Assembly (NCBI GenBank): GCA_046538075.1 | Contig: JBKHJN010000003.1 | Span: 51,695 to 115,694 of the forward strand | From: Desulfobacca_B sp046538075 | Lineage (GTDB): Bacteria > Desulfobacterota > Desulfobaccia > Desulfobaccales > Desulfobaccaceae | Length of the DNA stretch: 64,000 bases | Direction: 5' to 3' | The notes under the pieces: generated by a model | The model's database searches: none | Told to the model about the DNA's origin: nothing | The model's input: the letters and a program-made list of their open reading frames with translations, nothing else | Shown: piece after piece, positions 54,121-64,000 of the stretch | How the letters are laid out: each line of letters starts with the position of its first letter | How positions within the stretch are numbered: position 1 is the first letter of the stretch | Program-made: the position numbers and the translations under genes

Positions 54121-56022
54121 ATGAACAATCGTCTCACTCCTTTTTATAAAAACCTGGCTCTCTGGCTCCTGATCAGCCTGGTGATGATCTTTCTGTTTAA
54201 TTTTTTTAATCGACCCCAGTCGGCGCGGGAAAGGATCGAGGTTAGCTATAGCCAGTTTTTAGATCTGGTCAATGAAGGCAAGGTAGCCAGCGTCACTTTG
54301 CAAGGGGAAGACATTGTCGGGAAAAAACTAGATGGTCAAGACTTCCGCACTTATTCCCCCAATGATCCGGAATTAATCAAAACTTTGCGGGATAAAGGGG
54401 TCGAAATCGTTGCCAAACCCGTAGAAGACTCGGCCTGGTACACCAGCTTCCTGATCTCTTGGCTGCCGATGATCCTCCTGATCGGCATCTGGATCTTTTT
54501 CATGCGGCAGATGCAAGCCGGGGGCGGCAAGGCCATGTCCTTTGGCAAAAGCCGGGCTCGATTAATGACCGAAAGCAATGTCCGGGTAACCTTTAATGAT
54601 GTCGCCGGTATCGAAGAGGTCAAGGAAGAAGTAACCGAGATCATCGACTTCCTCAAAGATCCAAAGCGGTTTTCTCGCTTAGGGGGCCGGATCCCCAAAG
54701 GCGTATTGCTGGTCGGCCCGCCGGGGACCGGCAAGACCTTGTTGGCCCGCGCCATTGCTGGCGAGGCAGGGGTGCCGTTCTTTAGTATCAGCGGCTCTGA
54801 CTTTGTGGAAATGTTTGTGGGGGTGGGAGCGGCTCGGGTCCGCGACCTGTTCCTGCAAGGGAAAAAAAATTCCCCCTGTATTATATTTATCGATGAGATC
54901 GATGCGGTCGGCAGACACCGGGGAGCCGGGCTGGGAGGAGGCCACGACGAACGGGAACAGACCCTCAACCAACTTCTGGTTGAAATGGACGGCTTTGAAG
55001 CCAATGAAGGGGTTATTCTAATCGCCGCCACTAACCGCCCCGATGTCCTGGACCCGGCTTTGCTCCGTCCAGGACGGTTTGATCGCCAGGTGATAGTTCC
55101 TGTCCCCGATCTTAAAGGTCGAGAGGCTATTCTAAAAGTTCATACCCGTAAAACTCCGATTGCCGATCCGGTGGATCTCTCGGTGCTGGCCCGGGGAACC
55201 CCTGGTTTTTCGGGGGCCGACCTTGAAAATCTGGTCAACGAGGCCGCTCTATTTGCCGCCCGAGCCAATAAAGAGCGCCTCACCATGGAAGATTTCGAAT
55301 ATGCCAAAGACAAAATCCTGATGGGTTCGGAACGCAAAAGCATGATACTTTCCGATGAGGAAAAAAGGAATACGGCTTACCATGAATCCGGGCATACCCT
55401 GGTAGCCAGGCTCCTCCCCGGTACCGACCCCATCCATAAAGTCACCATCATTCCCCGGGGCCGCGCCTTGGGCGTCACCCAACAGCTGCCTCTGGATGAA
55501 AAACATACCTATTCTAAAGAATATTTGCTTAATACCCTGATTGTGCTGCTGGGGGGGCGGGCCGCAGAGGAACTGATACTGAAGCACCTCACCACCGGGG
55601 CTGGCAACGACATTGAGCGGGCCAGCGATCTGGCCCGTAAGATGGTCTGCGATTGGGGCATGAGTGATGAATTGGGTCCCCTCACCTTTGGTAAACGCGA
55701 AGAGCAGATCTTCCTGGGGCGAGAGATTTCCCAACATCGTGACTATAGCGAAGAAACCGCGCGCAAAATCGACGCCGAAATTAAAAAACTCATTGTTGAA
55801 TGTCATCAGCAGGCCACCGACCTGCTTCGCAACAACCTGCCCAAGCTCCATGCCTTGGCTCAGGCCCTGCTGGAGAAGGAAACCCTGGGATCTTTAGAAA
55901 TCGATGCCATCGTATATGGTACCACTCCGGAGGACAGTTCTACTGAAGAGGGACATTCTGCTGAATCTGAAGATACCCAAGATGCCCCCGTATCCCAATC
56001 TCTGTTAGTCCAGCAGGCTTGA
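54121..56022 (+). CDS. ftsH: ATP-dependent zinc metalloprotease FtsH
   Basis: 633 residues. Two TM helices (~10-28 and ~103-123) flank the periplasmic domain; the AAA domain has Walker A GPPGTGKT, Walker B CIIFIDEIDAVG and the second region of homology LLRPGRFDRQV, and the protease active site is HESGH with a zinc-binding Asp later. Degrades misfolded membrane proteins and regulators. First gene of ftsH-folP-cdaA-cdaR. The C-terminal 40 residues are Glu/Ser-rich and variable, as usual. Confidence 0.97.
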   Translation: MNNRLTPFYKNLALWLLISLVMIFLFNFFNRPQSARERIEVSYSQFLDLVNEGKVASVTLQGEDIVGKKLDGQDFRTYSPNDPELIKTLRDKGVEIVAKPVEDSAWYTSFLISWLPMILLIGIWIFFMRQMQAGGGKAMSFGKSRARLMTESNVRVTFNDVAGIEEVKEEVTEIIDFLKDPKRFSRLGGRIPKGVLLVGPPGTGKTLLARAIAGEAGVPFFSISGSDFVEMFVGVGAARVRDLFLQGKKNSPCIIFIDEIDAVGRHRGAGLGGGHDEREQTLNQLLVEMDGFEANEGVILIAATNRPDVLDPALLRPGRFDRQVIVPVPDLKGREAILKVHTRKTPIADPVDLSVLARGTPGFSGADLENLVNEAALFAARANKERLTMEDFEYAKDKILMGSERKSMILSDEEKRNTAYHESGHTLVARLLPGTDPIHKVTIIPRGRALGVTQQLPLDEKHTYSKEYLLNTLIVLLGGRAAEELILKHLTTGAGNDIERASDLARKMVCDWGMSDELGPLTFGKREEQIFLGREISQHRDYSEETARKIDAEIKKLIVECHQQATDLLRNNLPKLHALAQALLEKETLGSLEIDAIVYGTTPEDSSTEEGHSAESEDTQDAPVSQSLLVQQA

Positions 56023-56025
56023 TCT

Positions 56026-56928
56026 ATGGATCAGAGGGCTGTGACCTCAGGCGGGGCCGGGGCGGTTCCCGTTGTGCGGCCAGCTATCCAGCTTACTATC
56101 GGCCACCAATCCTGTGATCTCTCCCAAAGAGCCTTGATCATGGGTGTCCTTAATGTGACCCAAGATTCTTTCTCCGATGGTGGCCAGTTTTTCAATTTTC
56201 AAGAGGCTCTGAGCCAGGCCCAGGCAATGGTCGCGGCCGGCGCCGATATCATTGATATCGGGGGGGAATCAACCCGGCCCTACGCAACGCCGACTTCTCT
56301 CCCCGAAGAACTGGACCGGGTCATCCCTATCATTGAAGCCCTGCGCAGCCGCTCAGAGGTCCTTATCTCCATTGATACCTATAAAGCTGCCGTCGCCAAG
56401 GTCGCTCTGAAGGCCGGGGCCAATCTAATCAATGATATCAGCGCCCTCCGTTTTGATCCCAACATGGTTAATTTGGTGGCCGAAGCCGGGGTTCCGATTA
56501 TCATGATGCATATGCAGGGAACACCCCAAAATATGCAGGTCAACCCCCAATACCAGAATCTGATCGGCGACATCAAAGCCTTCTTCCAGGAACGCCTGGC
56601 GTTTGCTGTGGACCACGGTGTCTCTCGAAATCAAATCATTCTGGATCCAGGCATTGGGTTTGGCAAAACCTGGAAACACAATCTGGAATTGATCCAAAGG
56701 CTGGACGAATTTCAGGAACTAGGGTGTCCGATCCTTCTCGGTCCCTCGCGCAAAGCCTTTATCGGTAAGGTGCTTGATCTGCCGGTCACGCAGCGCGATA
56801 TTGGCACCCTGGGGACCATTGCCGTGGCCCTGATGCGGGGGGCCAACATCATCCGGACCCATAACGTCCTTTGGGGGCGCCAGGTGATCACTATGGTGGA
56901 GGCTATCCTCCACAGTTATCCCAAATAA
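56026..56928 (+). CDS. folP: Dihydropteroate synthase
   Basis: 300 residues, ATG three bases after the ftsH stop. Motifs IMGVLNVTQDSFSDGG, DIGGESTRP, and GPSRKAFIG define the pterin and sulfonamide-binding regions. An extra ~35-residue N-terminal segment precedes the barrel. Forms dihydropteroate from pABA and the pterin diphosphate. Its end overlaps no gene; cdaA begins 29 bases later. Confidence 0.95.
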   Translation: MDQRAVTSGGAGAVPVVRPAIQLTIGHQSCDLSQRALIMGVLNVTQDSFSDGGQFFNFQEALSQAQAMVAAGADIIDIGGESTRPYATPTSLPEELDRVIPIIEALRSRSEVLISIDTYKAAVAKVALKAGANLINDISALRFDPNMVNLVAEAGVPIIMMHMQGTPQNMQVNPQYQNLIGDIKAFFQERLAFAVDHGVSRNQIILDPGIGFGKTWKHNLELIQRLDEFQELGCPILLGPSRKAFIGKVLDLPVTQRDIGTLGTIAVALMRGANIIRTHNVLWGRQVITMVEAILHSYPK

Positions 56929-56957
56929 GTTTCTTCAACACTCCAGAGCATCAAACA

Positions 56958-57764
56958 ATGCAAGGATTATACAACCTGCGATGGCAAGACGGGGTGGATA
57001 TCATCCTGGTGGCCATCTTGATTTACCAACTGATTCTCCTTTTGCGAGGCACCCAGGGCATCCAGGTATTGGCCGGCATGGTCATTCTGTTCCTGGGTTA
57101 TTGGGGGGCCCGGCGGCTGAATCTGTTTACCTTGGAGTGGGTGCTGGAAAGTTTTGTCAAAAGCTTCCTGTTGATCGTGATCATCCTCTTTCAAGCCGAT
57201 ATCCGCCGGGTCTTGAGCCGCATGGGCCGACGCGCCATTATCCGGCAATCGCTTCCTGCCCCCAAGGCCCTGGAAGAAATCTGCGCGGCCGCTGATTCAT
57301 TGGCCAGTAAACACATCGGCGGGCTGATCGTGCTGGAACGCCAGGCCCGGCTGAACGATTATCTCGAAGGGGCCATCCGGCTCGATGCCCTGGTTACCCG
57401 GGAACTGCTCACCAGTCTGTTCTGGCCCCATACCCCCACCCATGATGGTGCGGTCATTGTCCAGGGTGATTTGATTGTCGCGGCCGGCTGCGTCCTGCCC
57501 CTATCCCGCCGCCCCGGGATTGACAAAACTATGGGGACCAGGCACCGGGCAGGATTGGGCATCACCGAAAACACTGATGCCGTGGCTCTGATCATCTCGG
57601 AGGAAAAAGGCCAGGTGTCTTTAGCCCGCGGGGGTAAAATGATCCCCAATCTCAGCCGGGTCCAACTCCTCCACACTTTAGAGGAAATTTTTATCCGGGA
57701 ACAGGAAAGTGAACCAAAAAGCTGGCTGGCAAAAATATTTAATAACTTCACTGGGCAAAAATAA
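56958..57764 (+). CDS. cdaA: Diadenylate cyclase (c-di-AMP synthase), CdaA type
   Basis: 268 residues from ATG 56958 (MQGLYNLRWQDGVDI); the frame's upstream part is rejected as it overlaps folP. Three N-terminal TM helices (~14-95) precede the DAC domain, whose catalytic motifs are HDGAVIVQGD and GTRHRAGLGITENTDA. Makes c-di-AMP. Fits the conserved cdaA-cdaR(ybbR) pair, although glmM, the usual third gene, is not present. Confidence 0.95.
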   Translation: MQGLYNLRWQDGVDIILVAILIYQLILLLRGTQGIQVLAGMVILFLGYWGARRLNLFTLEWVLESFVKSFLLIVIILFQADIRRVLSRMGRRAIIRQSLPAPKALEEICAAADSLASKHIGGLIVLERQARLNDYLEGAIRLDALVTRELLTSLFWPHTPTHDGAVIVQGDLIVAAGCVLPLSRRPGIDKTMGTRHRAGLGITENTDAVALIISEEKGQVSLARGGKMIPNLSRVQLLHTLEEIFIREQESEPKSWLAKIFNNFTGQK

Positions 57765-58662
57765 GGGCCTCAAGTTACTTTCCTTGGTGCTGGCCCTGGC
57801 CCTGTGGTTTGCCGTGGGCGGCGAAGAGCGAATTGAAACCAGCGTCAGCCTGACTCTGGAGCTGGTAAATATTCCTTCCGACCTCATTGTAACCAATGAG
57901 ATCTCCCCCCAGATCGAGGTTCGCATCCAGGGCCCCCACAGTGTTGCCCGGGAATTGGCGGCAGAAAGATTGCATAAACGGATTGATCTAACCGGCTATA
58001 AATCTGGCAACCACGTCTTCCCTTTAAGTCCTAGCAGCTTAAATTTTCCGCGTGGAGTGGTGGTAACCCGGATCCGGCCCAGTTCCATTGCGGTAATTCT
58101 TGACCAGGCGATTATCCGCCATCTGGAGATCCGTCCGGTAATAAAAGGGAAGCCAGCCCCTGATTATGAGTTGACCAAAGTTAACGTTGTTCCGGAGCGG
58201 ATCGAAATTAAAGGGCCCAAAAGCGAGCTCTCTCAGCTTAATTACCTGAACACTCTACCCATTGAGATCAGCCATCTCAGCTCCTCGGTGACCCGTGAAG
58301 TAGATCTGGATTTCCAGAATCTCCACCTCTCTTATGTCAGCCACCGACCGGTCCTGGCTGAGCTGGAAATACTGCCTATAAAGAAAACCAAGGTGCTGAC
58401 TGGAATTAAAATAGTCCCCTCCATGGCTTCCGGGACAGTCCAACTTAATCCTCCCCAGGTATCTCTAACCGTCCGGGGCCCGGCCCCGATAATTAATGAC
58501 CTGTCCGCCGACGATGTATCCGCCATGGTCGACCTCCAAAACCTCAAGCCAGGGCGGCATCAAGTCCAGGTTAAGGCGGAATTACCTGCTGGGCTGAAGT
58601 TAATGCTTATTCAACCTCAAACGGTCCAGGTGCGCCTGGACAAGGTCACGAAAAAGCGCTAA
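57709..58662 (+). CDS. cdaR: YbbR-domain protein, CdaR-like regulator of c-di-AMP synthesis
   Basis: 317 residues from a GTG at 57709, inside the cdaA end, although its AGGAAA is too close, so the true start may be slightly further in. One N-terminal TM helix (KLLSLVLALALWFAVG) anchors several YbbR repeats in the periplasm (ISPQIEVRIQGPHSVAREL, LTVRGPAPIINDLSADDV). YbbR/CdaR proteins bind and modulate CdaA. Operon partner of cdaA. Confidence 0.88.
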   Translation: MNQKAGWQKYLITSLGKNKGLKLLSLVLALALWFAVGGEERIETSVSLTLELVNIPSDLIVTNEISPQIEVRIQGPHSVARELAAERLHKRIDLTGYKSGNHVFPLSPSSLNFPRGVVVTRIRPSSIAVILDQAIIRHLEIRPVIKGKPAPDYELTKVNVVPERIEIKGPKSELSQLNYLNTLPIEISHLSSSVTREVDLDFQNLHLSYVSHRPVLAELEILPIKKTKVLTGIKIVPSMASGTVQLNPPQVSLTVRGPAPIINDLSADDVSAMVDLQNLKPGRHQVQVKAELPAGLKLMLIQPQTVQVRLDKVTKKR

Positions 58663-58754
58663 ACCTCGCTCGGAGCTTTGGGCCTGGCTCCTTGAAGCAA
58701 AATTCCATGCGGCTAGACAAGCTGGCAAAAACCGTGTTAATCATAGGAGGCGCC

Positions 58755-59870
58755 ATGTATCCACACATTTTTTCTCCCTGCAATATTAATGGCCTGGTGT
58801 TACCGAACCGTTTGACCATGGCTCCGCTTTATCTGGGCTATGCCGCTGAGGGAGGCGCAGTCAGTACTTTGTTATTGGATCATTATCGGTTGATGGCCCA
58901 AAGCGGGGTGGCCCTGGTAGTGGTCGAAAATGCCACCATTGACCATCCAGTGGGCAGTGGCTCTAACCGAACATTACGGGCGGACTCTAATGACTACCTG
59001 GAGGGCCTGGCAGCGCTGGCCCAGGTAATCAAACAGGAGGGCGCTCGGGCCTGTTTGCAGATCAACCATGCCGGGCGTTTTGCCGGAGTGGCGCCACAAC
59101 CGGTGGCACCCTCGGCGGTAGATGCTTTCGGACGCCAGCCCCGAGCCTTGAGCCCGGATGAGATTCGGGACATCGTCCACCAATATGGCCGCGCCGCCCG
59201 CCGGGCAAAACAAGCCGGGTTCGACATGGTGGAACTTCACGGCGGTACCGGTTATTTGTTGGCCCAGTTTGTCTCACCCCGAACCAACCGCCGGGATGAT
59301 GACTATGGCGGTCCCCTGGAGAACCGCCAAAAGTTTCCCTTGGAGGTACTGGCCCAGGTCAGGGCAGCAGTAGGGGATTTCCCCGTGGGGTACCGCTTCC
59401 TGGCCGACGAGTGGCTGCCGGACGGCTTGCAGTTGGCCGAATCAGGCCGATTCGCCCAGGCACTGGCGCGGTCCGGCATTTCATACCTCTCAGTCATGGG
59501 CGGCACTTATGAGTCGTTTTTTCTGCCGGAGATCGTGGAGAAATCAACACAGGACGGCTACATGGTTGAACTGGCCGCGGCTATCAAAGCCCAGGTGAAG
59601 GTGCCGGTTATTACTGCTGGCCGCATTGCCACGGGAGCGCTGGCCGAAGAGATAATTGAGCAGGACAAGGCGGATTTAATCGGACTGGCCCGGGTGCTCT
59701 GGGCTGATCCGCACTGGCCCGAAAAAGTGAGACAGGGCAGGGAAAGCGAGATTATTCACTGCGATCCCCACTGCGATACCTGCATGCAGATGGTGATGCG
59801 GGGAAAACCCGCTTTTTGCGTCCGCTGGCCGGTGGAGAAGATGCAAACCTGGAAGACTAAATTCATATAA
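58755..59870 (+). CDS. NADH:flavin oxidoreductase, Old Yellow Enzyme family
   Basis: 371 residues from ATG 58755 with AGGAGG upstream. TIM-barrel OYE: PNRLTMAPLYLGY start, INHAGRF, the catalytic-region HGGTGYLLAQFVSPRTN, and RPGV-like elements. The C-terminal CDPHCDTCMQMV plus a later Cys form a C-x3-C-x2-C...C cluster like that of 2,4-dienoyl-CoA/enoate reductases, where it binds 4Fe-4S; the long FAD/NAD domains of those enzymes are absent. Replaces glmM at the end of the operon; an enoate reductase function is inferred. Confidence 0.85.
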   Translation: MYPHIFSPCNINGLVLPNRLTMAPLYLGYAAEGGAVSTLLLDHYRLMAQSGVALVVVENATIDHPVGSGSNRTLRADSNDYLEGLAALAQVIKQEGARACLQINHAGRFAGVAPQPVAPSAVDAFGRQPRALSPDEIRDIVHQYGRAARRAKQAGFDMVELHGGTGYLLAQFVSPRTNRRDDDYGGPLENRQKFPLEVLAQVRAAVGDFPVGYRFLADEWLPDGLQLAESGRFAQALARSGISYLSVMGGTYESFFLPEIVEKSTQDGYMVELAAAIKAQVKVPVITAGRIATGALAEEIIEQDKADLIGLARVLWADPHWPEKVRQGRESEIIHCDPHCDTCMQMVMRGKPAFCVRWPVEKMQTWKTKFI

Positions 59871-60516
59871 TCCGAATTATGCGGACAAGGGGAGCTCAAT
59901 TCCGAAACCCGGTCTAAATCCATGGGGTTCAATTATATTTTAGGACTTATCATTGCATGTAGATTGCATTTTAATGCTATTTCCAAACTTTTTACTGGGA
60001 GGGGGTAAATAAGTAATCGGCGGCGGGATAAATGAGATGGAAAAAAAGAGAGGAAAAACCAAAAGGGGCTAAGGTGATTCCCTCAACCATCAGGTCGAAA
60101 TAAAATTAAAATGCCACCAGAAATTCTAGTGGTCAACCAAGTGAGGGAAGACTTATTAAACCATGATTTATAGAATATATAATAAATTGGCCGAACCTGT
60201 TAATGTGAGTGGGAATGAACAACCGGAGGATTGTTATCTTGCCAGCGCCTACAGTTATTATCGGGCTGACAGAAATGATCAATCTGAGCGGCTTGATTAA
60301 GTTTCTAGTCAGCGCAGCTAGATCAAATTTCGGAAGGTTGGGAGATTAACCGGGCTCTGTGGAAGCGTTTGCTAAAATTGATCAAAAAATGAGTGGCTAA
60401 TTTTCAATCTTCTCTCCCCAGGCTTACTCATCCATTGAAAATAGAATAATTATTTTTCTTGATTTATAATAAAAATTATTATAGTTAAATAATTATTCTA
60501 ATATTCCAATCTAGTT
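59871..60516. other. Intergenic region upstream of perR
   Basis: About 645 bases, mostly AT-rich. One short frame deserves note: TTG at 60239 with GGAGG nine bases before it, stop at 60349, about 36 residues (MPAPTVIIGLTEMINLSG...). It has a good ribosome site but is otherwise unrecognised (low confidence). The perR promoter and operator-like palindromes lie at 60442-60500. Confidence 0.4.
60442..60500. promoter_or_regulatory. Nested AT-rich palindromes, likely PerR/Fur operator at the perR promoter
   Basis: Outer repeat TAGAATAATTA (60442-60452) and TAATTATTCTA (60490-60500) are perfect inverted copies. Inside them TATAATAA (60465-60472) and TTATTATA (60476-60483) form a second perfect palindrome with three bases between, close to the PerR-box consensus. 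A promoter (TTGATT 60459-60464, TAGTTA 60482-60487, 17-base spacer) overlaps them, as expected for autorepression. Confidence 0.65.
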
Positions 60517-60948
60517 ATGTTTGATAAAGAAAAAATCATCAACGAACTTCAGAGGGCAGGCATCCGCCTGACCCCACAGCGACGGGCCATCCTCGACTAT
60601 CTGGCCACCACCGACATCCATCCCAACGCTCAACAGATTTTTCAGGAAGTCCAAAAAACCCAGCCAGACATTAGTTTGGCTACCATTTACAACACCTTAA
60701 ATACGCTCGTGCGTCTGGGCTTTCTGAAAATGCTGGAGCTTGAATCAGGCAACCACTATGAAACCAATCTGAGACAGCACATCAACTTGATCTGCAATAT
60801 CTGCGGAAAAATCCAGGACATGGATGGTAGCCTTACCATTAATTCAGCAGAAGTGTTGCGGTGCTTTGGTTTTCAGGTGCTTGACAGCCGCATGGAATAT
60901 CACGGCGTCTGCTCGGCTTGCCGGGGTCGGCAAAAAAGAGTACCCTGA
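60517..60948 (+). CDS. perR: PerR-like Fur-family peroxide regulator
   Basis: 143 residues: wHTH with TPQRRAILDYL and SLATIYNTLNTLVRLG; metal region with HPNAQ, HYETN, HINLICNICGKIQD; C-terminal structural zinc site CNICG ... CSACRG. Compared from memory with B. subtilis PerR: His37 and Asp104 (KIQD) are kept, Asp85 reads Glu, His91 kept, His93 reads Asn, so metal/peroxide sensing may differ. Neighbouring peroxide genes and its AT-rich operator favour PerR over Fur. No clear ribosome site before the ATG. Confidence 0.85.
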   Translation: MFDKEKIINELQRAGIRLTPQRRAILDYLATTDIHPNAQQIFQEVQKTQPDISLATIYNTLNTLVRLGFLKMLELESGNHYETNLRQHINLICNICGKIQDMDGSLTINSAEVLRCFGFQVLDSRMEYHGVCSACRGRQKRVP

Positions 60949-61031
60949 GGAACTCGTCGCGGGAAAGCCTAATCCTCATAATGAAAAGATCTTGACTATG
61001 AGAGAAAAAAAGGAGAAAGAAATCTCACACC

Positions 61032-61389
61032 ATGGCCTGGGGATATCCCGTCGCCGATAATCATAAAACTCCCTAACCGCTGGACCCGGGCCCACTTTTG
61101 GTGCAGGATTTTCCTCTGTTTGAGAAGATGGCTCACTCTAAGCGCCAGGGCATTCCCGAACGGGTGGGGCATGCGAAGCTTTAGCATTTCATCCGCTCCC
61201 AGAAGCGCTGGGTGGACAGCGGCCTGCGTGACCACGACATGTAGTGGGATTTCTGGACCCTGTCGCCCGAGTCGGCCCACCAAGTCACTATCCTGATGAG
61301 CGATCGTGGAGTCCCCAGGAGTTATCGGCACATGAACGCCTACTCGAGCCACGCCTACATGTGGTTCATATAGCCAAATGGGCAATGAA
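61032..61389 (+). pseudogene. Decayed monofunctional catalase (KatA/KatE type) pseudogene
   Basis: The plus-strand translation recovers catalase N-terminal sequence: GYPVADNHKTP, then in another frame LTAGPGP, then back in frame LLVQDFPLFEKMAHSKRQG and IPERVGHAK, followed after a deletion by RSQKRWVDSGLRDHDM, WDFWTLSPESAHQV and MSDRGVPRSYRHMNAYSSHAY. In the main frame there are at least four stops (TAA, three TAG) and frameshifts around the LTAGPGP part. Everything after the ~MWF segment is missing. It lies between perR and katG. Confidence 0.85.
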
Positions 61390-61400
61390 TTACTAATTCA
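61386..61400. promoter_or_regulatory. Perfect 7-1-7 palindrome upstream of katG (PerR box candidate)
   Basis: TGAATTA C TAATTCA is a perfect 7-1-7 inverted repeat, the architecture of PerR/Fur operators, 46 bases before the katG ATG. The sequence differs from classical PerR boxes in its core, and part of it overlaps the end of the catalase remnant, so it could be partly coincidental. Confidence 0.5.
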
Positions 61401-61445
61401 TAGCACCACAGTGGATAAAATCAGACAACGATAGGAGGAAACTTT

Positions 61446-63644
<2,199 letters not shown>

Positions 63645-63773
63645 TCGTCGCATAAACGTCTTCGAGGGCTTCTGAAGCATATTCTGAACTGCAAATCGGA
63701 GGATCAGAAAGCGATAATCGCCACGAGCTGATGGATGTTTTGAACGATCAACGGAGGGTATAGCAACCTAGGA

Positions 63774-63807
63774 GGGCGGCGTTTCAATACAGTCTGAAAC
63801 GCCGCCC
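63774..63807 (+). terminator. Intrinsic terminator of katG
   Basis: A 13-bp perfect stem: GGGCGGCGTTTCA at 63774-63786 and TGAAACGCCGCCC at 63795-63807, loop of 8 bases, followed by TTTCTTT. About 130 bases after the katG stop. Confidence 0.85.
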
Positions 63808-63944
63808 TTTCTTTAGGACCTTACAATCTGCCGGGGGATTACCCCAGCTGGACACTAAAAGTCCAGATCATGCCCTTCAGCTGTTTGATAAGTTTCGAAT
63901 TATAGCAGTACCTTGCTATCAACTCACTGATAAGGAGTGATCAA

Positions 63945-64000
63945 GTGAAGCTCTCCACTGAGATCTGACCCCCCATCGCCATTGAAAACTGACCCCCTCA
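63945..64000. mobile_element. Possible IS21-family element end at window edge
   Basis: The last ~55 bases contain a repeated pattern (ATCTGACCCCCC and AAAACTGACCCCCT, with GAAAACTGACCCC) resembling the repeated ends of IS21-type elements just before their transposase genes. No transposase is within the window, so this is only a similarity of terminal pattern recalled from experience. Confidence 0.35.

Overview
The window reads as a chromosomal segment of a Gram-negative, probably anaerobic or microaerophilic bacterium, most likely in the Desulfobacterota (Desulfobacca/Syntrophobacter-like). This is inferred from gene content: a DUF362-ferredoxin protein, a MucR/Ros regulator, an ArsA-like ATPase with a C-terminal HSP20-like domain, an archaemetzincin, and the ftsH-folP-cdaA-cdaR order. 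No rRNA, tRNA or CRISPR array was seen.

Layout. 1-6.7 kb (minus): a trehalose operon transcribed DUF5752-like, treT, treZ, treY, with treY cut by the window edge. 6.9-14.8 kb: gph; nagZ with a PD-(D/E)XK-like protein and hpt; a GT9 glycosyltransferase; the ArsA-HSP20 ATPase; a secreted SH3 protein; tmk. 14.9-20.8 kb: hsp20, then pyrB-pyrC behind a leader with promoter, possible leader peptide and intrinsic terminator (attenuator-like), a DUF362/ferredoxin protein, a lipoprotein and rlmN. 20.8-30.6 kb (minus): dksA-like, moaC, a DnaJ-like co-chaperone, engB, archaemetzincin, a CDF metal transporter fused to a NifX-like domain, merR, pheT (no pheS beside it) and a tandem universal stress protein. 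30.9-31.4 kb: mucR.

32.0-52.4 kb (minus) is one uninterrupted phage structural block. It has a Mu-type head module (gp27-like small terminase, large terminase, gp29-like portal, gpI-like protease/scaffold, decoration protein, gpT-like capsid, gp36- and gp37-like proteins) followed by a non-contractile tail module (tube, two tail chaperones in a frameshift arrangement, an unusually short tape-measure-like protein, and distal tail/fibre proteins including a 1037-residue LamG protein). No transposase, integrase, replication gene, tail sheath, MuF-type head protein or endolysin was recognised. It is either a reduced Mu-head siphophage remnant or a gene-transfer-agent-like element. Two small excisionase-type HTH genes on opposite strands sit at its upstream edge; the minus-strand one (57 residues) is easily missed.

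53.3-59.9 kb (plus): a CheY-like receiver, then ftsH, folP, cdaA (c-di-AMP synthase) and cdaR, followed by an Old-Yellow-Enzyme-family oxidoreductase. 60.4-64 kb is a peroxide-defence locus: a PerR/Fur-type regulator under nested AT-rich palindromes, a clearly decayed monofunctional catalase pseudogene, a perfect 7-1-7 palindrome, an intact katG with a strong terminator, and at the very end sequence resembling an IS21-family terminus. The most interesting items are the phage/GTA-like block, the catalase-to-KatG replacement with its PerR-like sites, the pyr leader, and the CDF-NifX fusion.
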